11,964 bases of DNA, taken from assembly GCA_036499545.1 (NCBI GenBank), contig DASYDR010000231.1, positions 1-11,964 on the forward strand, in the 5' to 3' direction. Below the pieces are notes generated by a model that was given only the letters and a program-made list of their open reading frames with translations, was not told the DNA's origin and searched no databases. This DNA comes from Plastoroseomonas sp036499545. Its GTDB lineage: Bacteria; Pseudomonadota; Alphaproteobacteria; Acetobacterales; Acetobacteraceae. Of this stretch, positions 1 through 7,152 are shown in pieces. Within the stretch, counting starts at the first letter, position 1, and every line of letters begins with the position of its first letter. The position numbers and the translations under genes are program-made.

Positions 1-40
1 ACATCAGCGGGACCCTACCACCCGCCCACCACACCACCAC

Positions 41-117
<77 letters not shown>

Positions 118-122
118 AATTC

Positions 123-164
123 ACAAAAACCCCAGCAGGCCAAACGGGCCGCTGGGGTTTTTGT
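123..164. terminator. Symmetric rho-independent terminator (tRNA-fMet / DUF4132 gene)
   Basis: A 14-base arm at 123-136 (ACAAAAACCCCAGC) pairs perfectly with 151-164 (GCTGGGGTTTTTGT). An inner GGCC/GGCC stem (138-141 with 147-150) is separated from it by one bulged A137 and closed by a five-base loop. A run of five T follows the G/C stem on the + strand, and the matching A run gives a T run on the - strand. It sits just 3' of the tRNA and about 30 bases past the stop of the convergent gene, so it can end transcription from both sides. Confidence 0.9.
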
Positions 165-194
165 CGTCCAGCACCGCGACATGCGCCGCGCCCA

Positions 195-3100
195 TCACGG
201 CCGCGTCGTCCCGTCCAGCAATGTGGCAGCCCGCAGGACTTCGCTGGCCAGTACGGCATCGAGATCGCCGAAGCGCAGACCGCCGGTGCGCGCCGCATCC
301 CAATCCGGCTTCAGGCGCAGCAGGCCAAGGGCGCGGAAGCGCCCGGGATCCGGCTCGGCGGCCAATTCGAGCCGCGCGATACCCGCACGGCCATCCGAAC
401 AGGTCAGCTTGCGGTCCAGCCAGGGGATGATGCCCTGCTCGGCCGGGCCCAGCGTCCAGCCCCGGGCGGTCAAGCCATGCAGCCGGGCCATCGGCACTTC
501 CTGGCCTTGGAAACGGTCCAGCGCGGCAGCTTTTTTTTCCGTCTCGCTCAGCGCGAAGGTCTCCCGGCTCAACTGCGGGAAGGACGGCGCGATTTCATAG
601 GCACCGAGGACCGCGCCCCAGGCTTCGAGCTCGCCCGGCGACGCCTGCAGCGGGTGCAGCAACCCGATCAGTTCCGGCGCATCCTCGGAAAGGTCGATCG
701 CCACGGTCTCCTCCGCCGCATTCGCCAGGCTGAGATCGTCGGTGACGCGGAAGGTGAGACGCGGCTGGCGCAAGGGTTCGGCATCCGCATAGACGCCCCA
801 GACCAGCCGCTGGGCCAGGTTGCGCATCAGCCGGTGCGTGGCGAAGAAGGTGTGGAACGCATCCGGGCGCAGCCGCCGCGACGTCATCAGCATCGCCTCG
901 AGGCGCGGGATCTGCTGGCTGGCGGCAGCGCGCGCCGACCGTTTCATCGCCAGCCAGCGTGTCGCCGCCGCCGCCGCCAGGTCGGTATCGTCGCTGCGGT
1001 TCGGCTTCGGCAATTCCTTCAGCCTCATGCCCGAAGGATCCCTCACCCAGGGCTTGAGGAATTCGTCGAAACCCACCCGGAACTGCCGGGAACCGAAATC
1101 CAGGTCGAGCCCGCCGCGCGCGTCGAGGCCAAGATCCGGGACGAGGCGATCGGCCAGTTCTTCCGAGGTCAGGCCACGGGCCTCCGCGGCCTCGGCGATC
1201 TTCTGCCGCGCGAGTTCGCGCAGCGGCAGGGAGCGGCCCTTTTCGCCAAGCCCCTGCAAGGCCAGCAGCGCGGCATCGCTCGCCATCTCGGCGAGAACAT
1301 CAAGGCCCGTGACCGCGCGCCCATAACCGCTGGCACCCGGCCATTGCCGGATCAGCTGCGCCAGCCGATACGCGCACTCATCGTCACCGAGCCAGGCGAT
1401 GGCCCGCATGGCCCAGCCATCCCTGGGCGGCGCGCCGGCCGCGAGCCAGGCCGCAAGCAACTCCCGGACATAAGCGCCGAGGCTTTCGGGCGTGCAGGCG
1501 GCGCGCACCATGGCAAGCCCGGCATAGGGCAGGCCCGGCGGGCTGAAGGCCATCATCTCCACCAGGAGGATCAGCGCCTCGTCCGGCAACCTGCCGCCAG
1601 CGCGGAGAACGGGCCGCGACAGCGCCGCCTGCGGAAACCAACCGGGCAGCTTCGGCGCCCGTAGCGGCGCCAGTTGCAACGGGTCGCGGTCCAGCACCTG
1701 CGCCGCCGCGGCGACGACGCGCGGATCGATGGCGGCGTATGCGGCAATGACCGCATCCATCGTCGCCGCGTGCTCGCTACCCTCCTGCCGCAGCCAGCGC
1801 AGCGCATGCCCGGCGGCGTCGCGGGCTTCGCCATGCGGGCCGACGGCATCCGGCAACAGGCGGGTCATGGCGGTGCGCGGGTAGCGACGCAGCCATTCGA
1901 CGGCCTGGCTGCGGACCCGTTTCAGGCGAAGCAGGGCGAGCGCCGCCTCGGGCGCGATCTCCGCGGCGTCCACAAATCTGATGACGTTCCAGGTCCATTG
2001 GACTGGCCGCCACCGCAGTGCGCCGACCAGCTTCGGCAAGAAGGGGCTTCCGTAATTGGCTTCGAGGCGAACTGCCGTATTCAGAACGCAGATGAACGGC
2101 GTCGAAATCGGCGCGATGTTGAGGATGATACTCTCGACAGGCTTCCGGCCCTTTTGCCGCCAAGGTGGCGCGCGCAGCACCTCAGGCCAGGTATCGCGCG
2201 GCGCCATATCGCTGTCGGCAGCGTCGAGCAGGCGTTCCAGATGGTCGATAGCTTGCGCGTCGAGGCCAGCGATCCAACCGCGCACCACCTCCGGCCCGTT
2301 CTGGCTGATCGCTTTCAGAAGGCGGGACCGGATCGCCGTCTCCGGGCAACCTCCCGCGACCAGGCTCAGGCATTGCCGGAACATCATGGCCGGATAGGCA
2401 TCGACCGCGCGGTCGATGGCCTCGCGGATATTCTTTTCTCCGAGCCGCGGCAGCAGCATGGCGAGGGCGCCCGGCTCCTGCGTCGCCAGCAAGGCCGTGG
2501 CGACCGGCGCGCCTTCCTCGCCCGCGGCCAGCGTCAGCAAAATGCCCAGCGCCGGCAGCGCGGACTGGTGCATCGCCCGTGCCGTGGCGGTCGCCGTGGC
2601 GATCGCCTGCGATGGGGCGAGATAAGAGGCCCAGCGCGGGAAATTCGCGCCGCGATCCTGCCAGGGGCCGAGAAGTGCCGCCGGCGCTTCCAGGAGAAGC
2701 GGCAATTCCCAGCCTCTCATCACCGGCAAGCTCAGGCTTGTGCGGTCCCGTTCGGCGTAATGGAGCGCCGCATCGCGCAGCAGCGGGCCTGGCTGCAGCG
2801 CGTGCTCAGCTGGGCGGTCATCAGCGAAGATGAAGGCAAGCCACGCCGCGCGCCCGGGATCAGGGGCGGCGGCATGCTCGGCCAGGCACCAGGCGAGTGC
2901 CGCATCGTAATCGGCCTCCGGTGCCTGTGGCAGTGCCAGGCGTAGCGCCACCGCGATGGGGTCGCTCCAGGCGGGGTAATGATCCACCTGCCGCCCGAGC
3001 CTGGCCCGGACCAGATCGGCGGTCCGCATCGCCAGCAGCGCACCCTGGCTGCGCAGGAGCCAGCGGGTGAAGCCGGCCAGCCGGCGGAGATAGGCATCCC

Positions 3101-3431
3101 GATCCGGTCGCAGCCATTCGTTGCCGACGGCCTCATCCTCATGCGCGGCGTGAAAGTGCAGGTAGAAGTTGCAGGCCCCTTCCACTGTCAGCCGCGCCTC
3201 GCCGCCGGCGAAGGCATTGGCAAGGATCGTGATCGACGCGTTGATCCGCTGGATGAACGGTTTTCGCCAAGCGCCGGGACCGGACCTGAAGTCGACCCCG
3301 TCGAGCCGTTTGCCGGCGCGCACGGCATCCTCGTCCCTGAGGCTCGGCAGATCCGCCTGCAACTCTTCCCGCCCGGTCGTGGCGGAATCGGTCGCCCCGG
3401 GCCGCATCCGCGTCGGCAATGGCTGCACCAT
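195..3431 (-). CDS. DUF4132 domain protein, MolR/YehI-like, large HEAT-like N-terminus
   Basis: A 1078-residue, probably cytoplasmic protein with no signal peptide or membrane segments. The first 800 or so residues are rich in Ala/Leu helices resembling HEAT-type solenoid repeats. The segment with LPGWFPQAALSRPVLRAGG, GLTSEELADRLVPDLGLD and ELPKP matches my memory of the linker typical of this family. The DUF4132 domain proper starts near residue 829, with LEAMLMTSRRL, RLVWGVY (about 875-881), LLHPL (about 924-928) and QLSRE (953-957). The E. coli relative YehI (MolR) is similarly large; its biochemical role is unknown. The ATG is preceded by GGGAG seven to eight bases upstream, and no earlier start codon lies in the open frame. 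No MoxR ATPase, VWA or SWIM-domain partner is adjacent. The gene is intact and reads toward the tRNA. Family is confident; function is not known. Confidence 0.92.
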   Translation of the reverse strand: MVQPLPTRMRPGATDSATTGREELQADLPSLRDEDAVRAGKRLDGVDFRSGPGAWRKPFIQRINASITILANAFAGGEARLTVEGACNFYLHFHAAHEDEAVGNEWLRPDRDAYLRRLAGFTRWLLRSQGALLAMRTADLVRARLGRQVDHYPAWSDPIAVALRLALPQAPEADYDAALAWCLAEHAAAPDPGRAAWLAFIFADDRPAEHALQPGPLLRDAALHYAERDRTSLSLPVMRGWELPLLLEAPAALLGPWQDRGANFPRWASYLAPSQAIATATATARAMHQSALPALGILLTLAAGEEGAPVATALLATQEPGALAMLLPRLGEKNIREAIDRAVDAYPAMMFRQCLSLVAGGCPETAIRSRLLKAISQNGPEVVRGWIAGLDAQAIDHLERLLDAADSDMAPRDTWPEVLRAPPWRQKGRKPVESIILNIAPISTPFICVLNTAVRLEANYGSPFLPKLVGALRWRPVQWTWNVIRFVDAAEIAPEAALALLRLKRVRSQAVEWLRRYPRTAMTRLLPDAVGPHGEARDAAGHALRWLRQEGSEHAATMDAVIAAYAAIDPRVVAAAAQVLDRDPLQLAPLRAPKLPGWFPQAALSRPVLRAGGRLPDEALILLVEMMAFSPPGLPYAGLAMVRAACTPESLGAYVRELLAAWLAAGAPPRDGWAMRAIAWLGDDECAYRLAQLIRQWPGASGYGRAVTGLDVLAEMASDAALLALQGLGEKGRSLPLRELARQKIAEAAEARGLTSEELADRLVPDLGLDARGGLDLDFGSRQFRVGFDEFLKPWVRDPSGMRLKELPKPNRSDDTDLAAAAATRWLAMKRSARAAASQQIPRLEAMLMTSRRLRPDAFHTFFATHRLMRNLAQRLVWGVYADAEPLRQPRLTFRVTDDLSLANAAEETVAIDLSEDAPELIGLLHPLQASPGELEAWGAVLGAYEIAPSFPQLSRETFALSETEKKAAALDRFQGQEVPMARLHGLTARGWTLGPAEQGIIPWLDRKLTCSDGRAGIARLELAAEPDPGRFRALGLLRLKPDWDAARTGGLRFGDLDAVLASEVLRAATLLDGTTRP

Positions 3432-3557
3432 CCAGGATCTCCCGCTCGATCCCGGATCCTCCCGTGGCGCACGCGGCCGCGCGTGGCCGGCCCCGCCAGC
3501 CGGTCGCGGGTTGCGCAGTGGACGATGCCATGGGGGCCGGGCTGGTTTGTCGATGCT

Positions 3558-3584
3558 GGCGGGATAGTAATGCGCGATCCCGCC
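3558..3584. repeat. Perfect 8-bp inverted repeat in divergent intergenic region
   Basis: GGCGGGAT at 3558-3565 and its exact reverse complement ATCCCGCC at 3577-3584 are separated by 11 bases, so equivalent points lie about two helical turns apart. It lies about 130 bases upstream of the DUF4132 start and 200 bases upstream of the small secreted protein. This geometry suits an operator for a dimeric regulator, but there is no T run, so a terminator is unlikely. In such GC-rich DNA some repeats of this kind arise by chance. Confidence 0.45.
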
Positions 3585-3689
3585 GACGGCTACCGGCCCG
3601 GCGACAAGGCGCGCGCGCCGGGTATGCGGCGGCGCCGGGGGCCATCCGCAACTTCCCGCTTCGTCCCCTCGTTCAAGACCAGGACTGTA

Positions 3690-3718
3690 TTGTCGCGCGC
3701 CGGCATCGCGTCGATAGG
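3690..3718 (+). promoter_or_regulatory. Possible sigma-70-like promoter for the secreted protein gene
   Basis: TTGTCG (3690-3695) is followed after 17 bases by GATAGG (3713-3718), about 66 bases before the ATG at 3785. The -35 is a fair match and the -10 is poor. This is the best placed candidate I can see, but it is weak. Confidence 0.2.
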
Positions 3719-3784
3719 CAGATCGGCTGCACCTGATCGTCGTGATGCCGCGGTCGCGGGGGGAACAATAAGCGGAGGTTGACT

Positions 3785-4126
3785 ATGCGCTACGCCGTCA
3801 TTCTTGCCGCCGTGCTGGCATCGACCCCGGCATGGGCGCAGCCGCCGACGATCCCGCGCTATGATCCGGATAGATATTGCCGCCAGGTTCAGGCGGCCAC
3901 CGGCTTTCACTCGGCCACCGTCATGCGGGGATGCATCGAGAGCGAGCGAGACAGTCTCAACCTGCTCCGCATCCGCTGGCCCGGCCTGACGGACCAGGTC
4001 CGCGACGCCTGCGACCATCAGGTCCGGGCGAATGACAGGCGGTCCTACGCCGCCTTGCAGGGGTGCGTGGAGACCGAGGAGGCCACCGCGGCGGCTATGG
4101 GCCGGCGTCTCGTGTCGCCGCTGTAG
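3785..4126 (+). CDS. Small secreted protein with duplicated C-x17-C-x-E-x-E repeat
   Basis: A 113-residue precursor. Residues 1-18 form a signal peptide (MRYAVILAAVLASTPAWA, cleavage expected after AWA), so the mature protein of about 95 residues should be periplasmic or secreted. The mature part holds exactly four cysteines, at 32, 50, 76 and 94. Both pairs are 18 residues apart and both second cysteines sit in a GC-[IV]-E-[ST]-E motif (GCIESE, GCVETE), so the protein is an internal duplication with a 44-residue period. Oxidised disulfides are likely in the periplasm. I chose the ATG at 3785 because GGAGGT at 3774-3779 is ideally spaced before it; a TTG at 3779 overlaps that site. I do not recognise a named family. 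The next + gene begins 120 bases on, so a shared operon is possible but not shown. Confidence 0.85.
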   Translation: MRYAVILAAVLASTPAWAQPPTIPRYDPDRYCRQVQAATGFHSATVMRGCIESERDSLNLLRIRWPGLTDQVRDACDHQVRANDRRSYAALQGCVETEEATAAAMGRRLVSPL

Positions 4127-4246
4127 GACCTGACAAAGCGGCAAGATGTTCTGGTTCGTCCCGCCTGGCGCCGGCACGCGCGGGGGGCGGATATGTGATC
4201 TACTCTCCCGCAAAGCGCGGCCGCGGCATGGCGCGGTTCAAGGCGA

Positions 4247-5242
4247 ATGGGGGGATCGACGATGGCGTGGTGCGAGAGCATGGGTGCGGCCGCGCGCCGC
4301 GCGGCATGCGGTGTCCTGATGATCGCATCGACCCTGCTGTGGCAGGGCGGCGCCAGGGCGGAAGAATGGCCGGCGCGGCCGATCCAGCTCATCAATCCAT
4401 ACCCGGCCGGCAGCGTGACGGATCTGCTCGCACGTGCATTGGCGCCCGGCCTGTCCGCGCGTCTCGGCCAGCCGGTGGTGGTGGTGAATCGTGACGGCGC
4501 CGGCGGCAGCATCGGCGTCGCCTCCGTCGCCCGTGCCGTGCCCGACGGCTATACCCTGACCTTCACCGCAACGACGCCGCTGATCGTGCCCCCCATGATG
4601 CGGGCGGACACCGGCTATACGGCGGACTTCCTCGACGGCATCTGCCAGACCTACGACCATGCCTTCGCCATCGTGGTGGCCGCGGACTCGCCCCTGCACA
4701 GCCTGGCCGACCTCATCGCCGCCGCCCGCTCCCGCGGCAGCCTGCAGTACGGGCATCTCGGCATCGGCTCCATCCAGCACCTCGCAGGCACCGCGCTGGC
4801 ACAGGCCACCGGGACCAGGCTCGAGCCGATCGGGTATCGCGGCGATGGCAGCGTGGTTCTGGACGTGCAGGCCGGGCGGATCGATTTCGGCATCACCGTC
4901 GCGGCCTTCGCCGTCGGCCAGCCGGTGCGGGTGATTTCGATCCTCGCCGATCAGCGCTCGCCCGGCTTCCCGGATATTCCGACCGTCCGGGAATCCGGCT
5001 TTGACGTCTCCGTCGGAAGCTATGGCGGCGTGCTCGCTCCGGCCGGGCTGCCCGCGGCGCTGCGGTCGCGGCTGGAAGCCGCCTGCGCCGGGGCGGCCAT
5101 GGATGAATCCTATGCGGCCATGGCACGCAGGACCTTGCAGCCGGCGCATTACTACCTCGGCACCGCCGCCTTCGCCGCCCGCATCGCGAACGATGTGCGG
5201 AACAAGGAAGCCTTGCTGCGCAGCATCGGCCTGCATCGATGA
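4247..5242 (+). CDS. Bug/TctC-family periplasmic solute-binding receptor (first copy)
   Basis: A tripartite tricarboxylate transporter receptor (Bug family), a periplasmic protein that binds small carboxylates or related compounds. A twin-Arg-containing n-region and a hydrophobic core lead to a cleavage site near ARA|EEW (residue 38). Family landmarks follow in order: NPYPAGSVTD (50-59), VVVNRDGAGGSIG (78-90) and PDGYTL (99-104); later come LQYGHLGIGS and FPDIPTVRESGF. The usual pocket loop (typically S/Y-x-P-G-G-x-x-D) reads PAGSVTD, a shift from the more standard APGGNTD of its neighbour. The start is uncertain: ATG at 4247, 4262 or 4280 are all in frame. A G-run precedes 4262, and 4280 would give the most typical signal peptide. 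Usual length for the family is about 320-330. No TctA/TctB membrane genes lie nearby. Confidence 0.93.
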   Translation: MGGSTMAWCESMGAAARRAACGVLMIASTLLWQGGARAEEWPARPIQLINPYPAGSVTDLLARALAPGLSARLGQPVVVVNRDGAGGSIGVASVARAVPDGYTLTFTATTPLIVPPMMRADTGYTADFLDGICQTYDHAFAIVVAADSPLHSLADLIAAARSRGSLQYGHLGIGSIQHLAGTALAQATGTRLEPIGYRGDGSVVLDVQAGRIDFGITVAAFAVGQPVRVISILADQRSPGFPDIPTVRESGFDVSVGSYGGVLAPAGLPAALRSRLEAACAGAAMDESYAAMARRTLQPAHYYLGTAAFAARIANDVRNKEALLRSIGLHR

Positions 5243-5266
5243 GGAGAGGTGCCGGACATTGATCCG

Positions 5267-5308
5267 CCGCCAGGCCGATTTCCAACCTGGCGGAGCCTGT
5301 TCTAGGCT
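5267..5308. repeat. Two adjacent inverted repeats between the receptor genes
   Basis: CCGCCAGG (5267-5274) is the exact reverse complement of CCTGGCGG (5286-5293), with 11 bases between them. It is followed at once by AGCCT (5294-5298) and AGGCT (5304-5308). Two hairpins could form in the 90-base gap between the receptor genes, ending just before the ribosome binding site of the second. They may be an operator or an RNA element that separates expression of the two receptors. There is no T run, so a classical terminator is not supported. Confidence 0.5.
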
Positions 5309-5332
5309 GGCGCAAATCATCGGAGGAAGCGC

Positions 5333-6310
5333 ATGCCCACCCCGCGTCGCGCCGTCTTGGCGCTGCCGCTGCTTGCCCTGGCCAGGCCGGCCCTGGCGGC
5401 CGGCTTCCCGGACCGGCCCCTGCGCCTGGTCGTTCCCTATGCGCCGGGCGGCAACACCGATGTCATGGCCCGCATCCTGTCGGCGCCGATGTCGGAGGTC
5501 CTCGGCCAGCCCATCGTGGTGGAGAACCGGGCAGGGGCAGGCGGCAGCGTCGCCTCCCTGCAGATGGCGCGGACCCGGGCGGATGGCTACAGCCTGATGA
5601 TCGGCAGCAACGGGCCGCTGACGGTGAACCCGTCCATCCAGGCCGATCTGGGCTATGACCCGATGCGCGCATTCGCACCCATCGGGATGATCTGCCGCAC
5701 GCCGCTCACCGTCGTCGTGACGCCCGGCCTGCCGGTGCGGGATCTGCGCGAATTCATCGCCTATGCCCGGGAACGGCCGGGCCATGTGACCGTGGCCAGT
5801 TCCGGCGTGGGCAGCAGCGGCCATCTGGCGATCGCCAATTTCGCCGGCCTGACCGGCCTCGACCTGCAACACGTGCCCTATCCGAGCGGCGCGCAGATCC
5901 AGACCGATCTGGCGGCGGGCAATGTGCAGGCCGCCATCACCGAGATCAGCACCGCCCTGCCGATGCATCGCGGCGGCCAGATCCGGATCCTCGCGGTGGC
6001 GACGACGGCGCGCTCCGCCCTGGCGCCCACCATACCGACCGCCGAGGAGGCCGGGGTCAGCGGCTTCCGGGAAGCCGCGTTCATCGGCCTGGTGCAGCCG
6101 GCCAATCCGCCGGCCGAGGCGCAGGCGAGGCTCGCGGCCGCGCTGCTGAACGCGCTGGCGCGGCCGGACACCCAGCGCCGCATCAACGAGACGGGCAGTG
6201 AGGTGGCGGCGGAGCAGGAACGGACGCCAGCGGGCTTCACGGCCTTCCTGGAGGTCGAGCTGCCCCGCACCCAGGCGGCGGCGGTGCGCGCGGGACTGCG
6301 GCCGGCATGA
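5333..6310 (+). CDS. Bug/TctC-family periplasmic solute-binding receptor (second copy)
   Basis: A 325-residue receptor of the tripartite tricarboxylate transporter (Bug) family, expected in the periplasm after removal of a signal peptide ending near ALA (residue 22). Landmarks are canonical: VVPYAPGGNTD (33-43), VVENRAGAGG (62-71), DGYSL (84-88), ASSGVGSSGHLA in the middle, and a TAEEAGVSGF segment before the C-terminal helices. GGAGGA six bases before the ATG makes the start firm. It clearly differs from the upstream copy in the pocket loop, so the two probably bind different ligands. Its last bases overlap the start of the amidohydrolase gene (ATGA), implying translational coupling and a shared role: it would deliver or sense the substrate of that enzyme. 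The partner permease is not in the window. Confidence 0.96.
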   Translation: MPTPRRAVLALPLLALARPALAAGFPDRPLRLVVPYAPGGNTDVMARILSAPMSEVLGQPIVVENRAGAGGSVASLQMARTRADGYSLMIGSNGPLTVNPSIQADLGYDPMRAFAPIGMICRTPLTVVVTPGLPVRDLREFIAYARERPGHVTVASSGVGSSGHLAIANFAGLTGLDLQHVPYPSGAQIQTDLAAGNVQAAITEISTALPMHRGGQIRILAVATTARSALAPTIPTAEEAGVSGFREAAFIGLVQPANPPAEAQARLAAALLNALARPDTQRRINETGSEVAAEQERTPAGFTAFLEVELPRTQAAAVRAGLRPA

Positions 6311-7128
6311 AGATCATCGACGCGCAGATCCATATCTGGGGCCAGGGCACGCCGGGGCACATGCACCGCCAGGTCTCCGTCTTCACCGCCGAGGAGGCGC
6401 TGGCGGAGATGGATGCGGCCGGCGTGGATGCCGCGCTGATCCACCCGCCCTGCAGCTGGGATCCGGATTCGAACGCCCTGTCGGTGGACGCCGCCAGGCG
6501 ATACCCGGCGCGCTTCGCCGTGATGGGGCAATTCCCGCCGCAGCTTCCGGAGAACCGCCCGCTCATCCAGGGTTGGCGCCGGCAACCCGGCATGAAGGGG
6601 CTGCGCTGGCCGCTGATCCAGCCCGCGCAACAGGCCTGGCTGCGCGACGGCACGCTCGACTGGCTCTGGCCGGCGGCGGAGCGGGAGGGCCTGCCCATTG
6701 CGACCATGGGCAGCCTCTTCCTCGAGGATTTCCGCCGCATCGCGGAGGCGCATCCCGGGCTGAAGCTGATCCTCGACCATTGCGGCCTGGTGCGGATGGC
6801 GGAGGACGCGGCGGCTTTCGCCCGGCTCGACGAACTGGTGGCGCTGGCGAGGCTGCCCAATGTCGCCGTGAAGGCCACCGGGGCACCAGCCTACTCCACC
6901 GCCCCCTATCCCTACCGCAACCTGCATGACGGCCTGCACCGGCTGTTCGACGCCTTCGGGCCCGAGCGCTTCTTCTGGGGCACCGACATCACCCGCATGC
7001 CGTGCAGCTACCGGCAATGCGTGACCTTCTTCACCGAGGAACTGCCCTGGCTGCGGGGACGCGACCTGGAATGGGTCATGGGCCGCGGGCTTTGCGCCTG
7101 GATCGGCTGGGACTACGATTTCGGCTGA
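6307..7128 (+). CDS. Amidohydrolase-2 family metal-dependent hydrolase
   Basis: A 273-residue TIM-barrel hydrolase of the amidohydrolase-2 type (the group that includes LigI-like lactonases and decarboxylases), with no signal peptide and so cytoplasmic. It begins IIDAQIHIW: the usual D-x-H-x-H metal motif reads D-x-Q-x-H, with only H9 kept. Other likely site residues are K189 in VAVKATG, H158 in LILDHCG and D227 in FFWGTD, all typical of the family. The fold segment that often supplies another His reads LPIATMGSLF here. The C-terminus carries a variant of the family's final helix (VMGRGLCAWIGW). The ATG overlaps the receptor stop by four bases, so it is co-translated with it. Substrate cannot be told from sequence; a carboxylated lactone or related organic acid fits the receptor context. 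Confidence 0.9.
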   Translation: MKIIDAQIHIWGQGTPGHMHRQVSVFTAEEALAEMDAAGVDAALIHPPCSWDPDSNALSVDAARRYPARFAVMGQFPPQLPENRPLIQGWRRQPGMKGLRWPLIQPAQQAWLRDGTLDWLWPAAEREGLPIATMGSLFLEDFRRIAEAHPGLKLILDHCGLVRMAEDAAAFARLDELVALARLPNVAVKATGAPAYSTAPYPYRNLHDGLHRLFDAFGPERFFWGTDITRMPCSYRQCVTFFTEELPWLRGRDLEWVMGRGLCAWIGWDYDFG

Positions 7129-7152
7129 GGCACGGCGGGTTCCGGGCGGCGC

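Larger units (their letters stand above)
3432..3784. other. Divergent intergenic region with inverted repeats, no convincing gene
   Basis: This stretch separates two divergent genes and must carry both upstream regions. Inverted repeats seen are GGCGGGAT (3558-3565) with ATCCCGCC (3577-3584), an exact 8-base pair of arms 11 bases apart, and CACGCG (3470-3475) with CGCGTG (3480-3485). Open frames here have no ribosome binding site and an Arg/Pro-rich composition, so I call no gene. The DUF4132 frame stays open for some distance upstream of its ATG but has no start codon there. Confidence 0.6.

Noticed and set aside
477..2945. Open frames on + (477-1664 and 1674-2945) antisense to the DUF4132 gene
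   Set aside because: Gln/Arg/His-rich shadows with no ribosome site; the minus frame shows clear family motifs over the same stretch.
3590..3706. Short minus-strand frame (38 codons from ATG at 3706) in the divergent region
   Set aside because: No Shine-Dalgarno sequence, an Arg-rich tail and no recognisable feature; most likely chance.
4238..5968. 576-codon open frame on - antisense to both receptor genes
   Set aside because: Composition is rich in Gly/His/Arg/Gln without recognisable domains, and the + strand carries two canonical receptor genes there.
5878..7017. 379-codon open frame on - over the amidohydrolase
   Set aside because: Antisense to a coupled, recognisable enzyme gene and without any family motif of its own.
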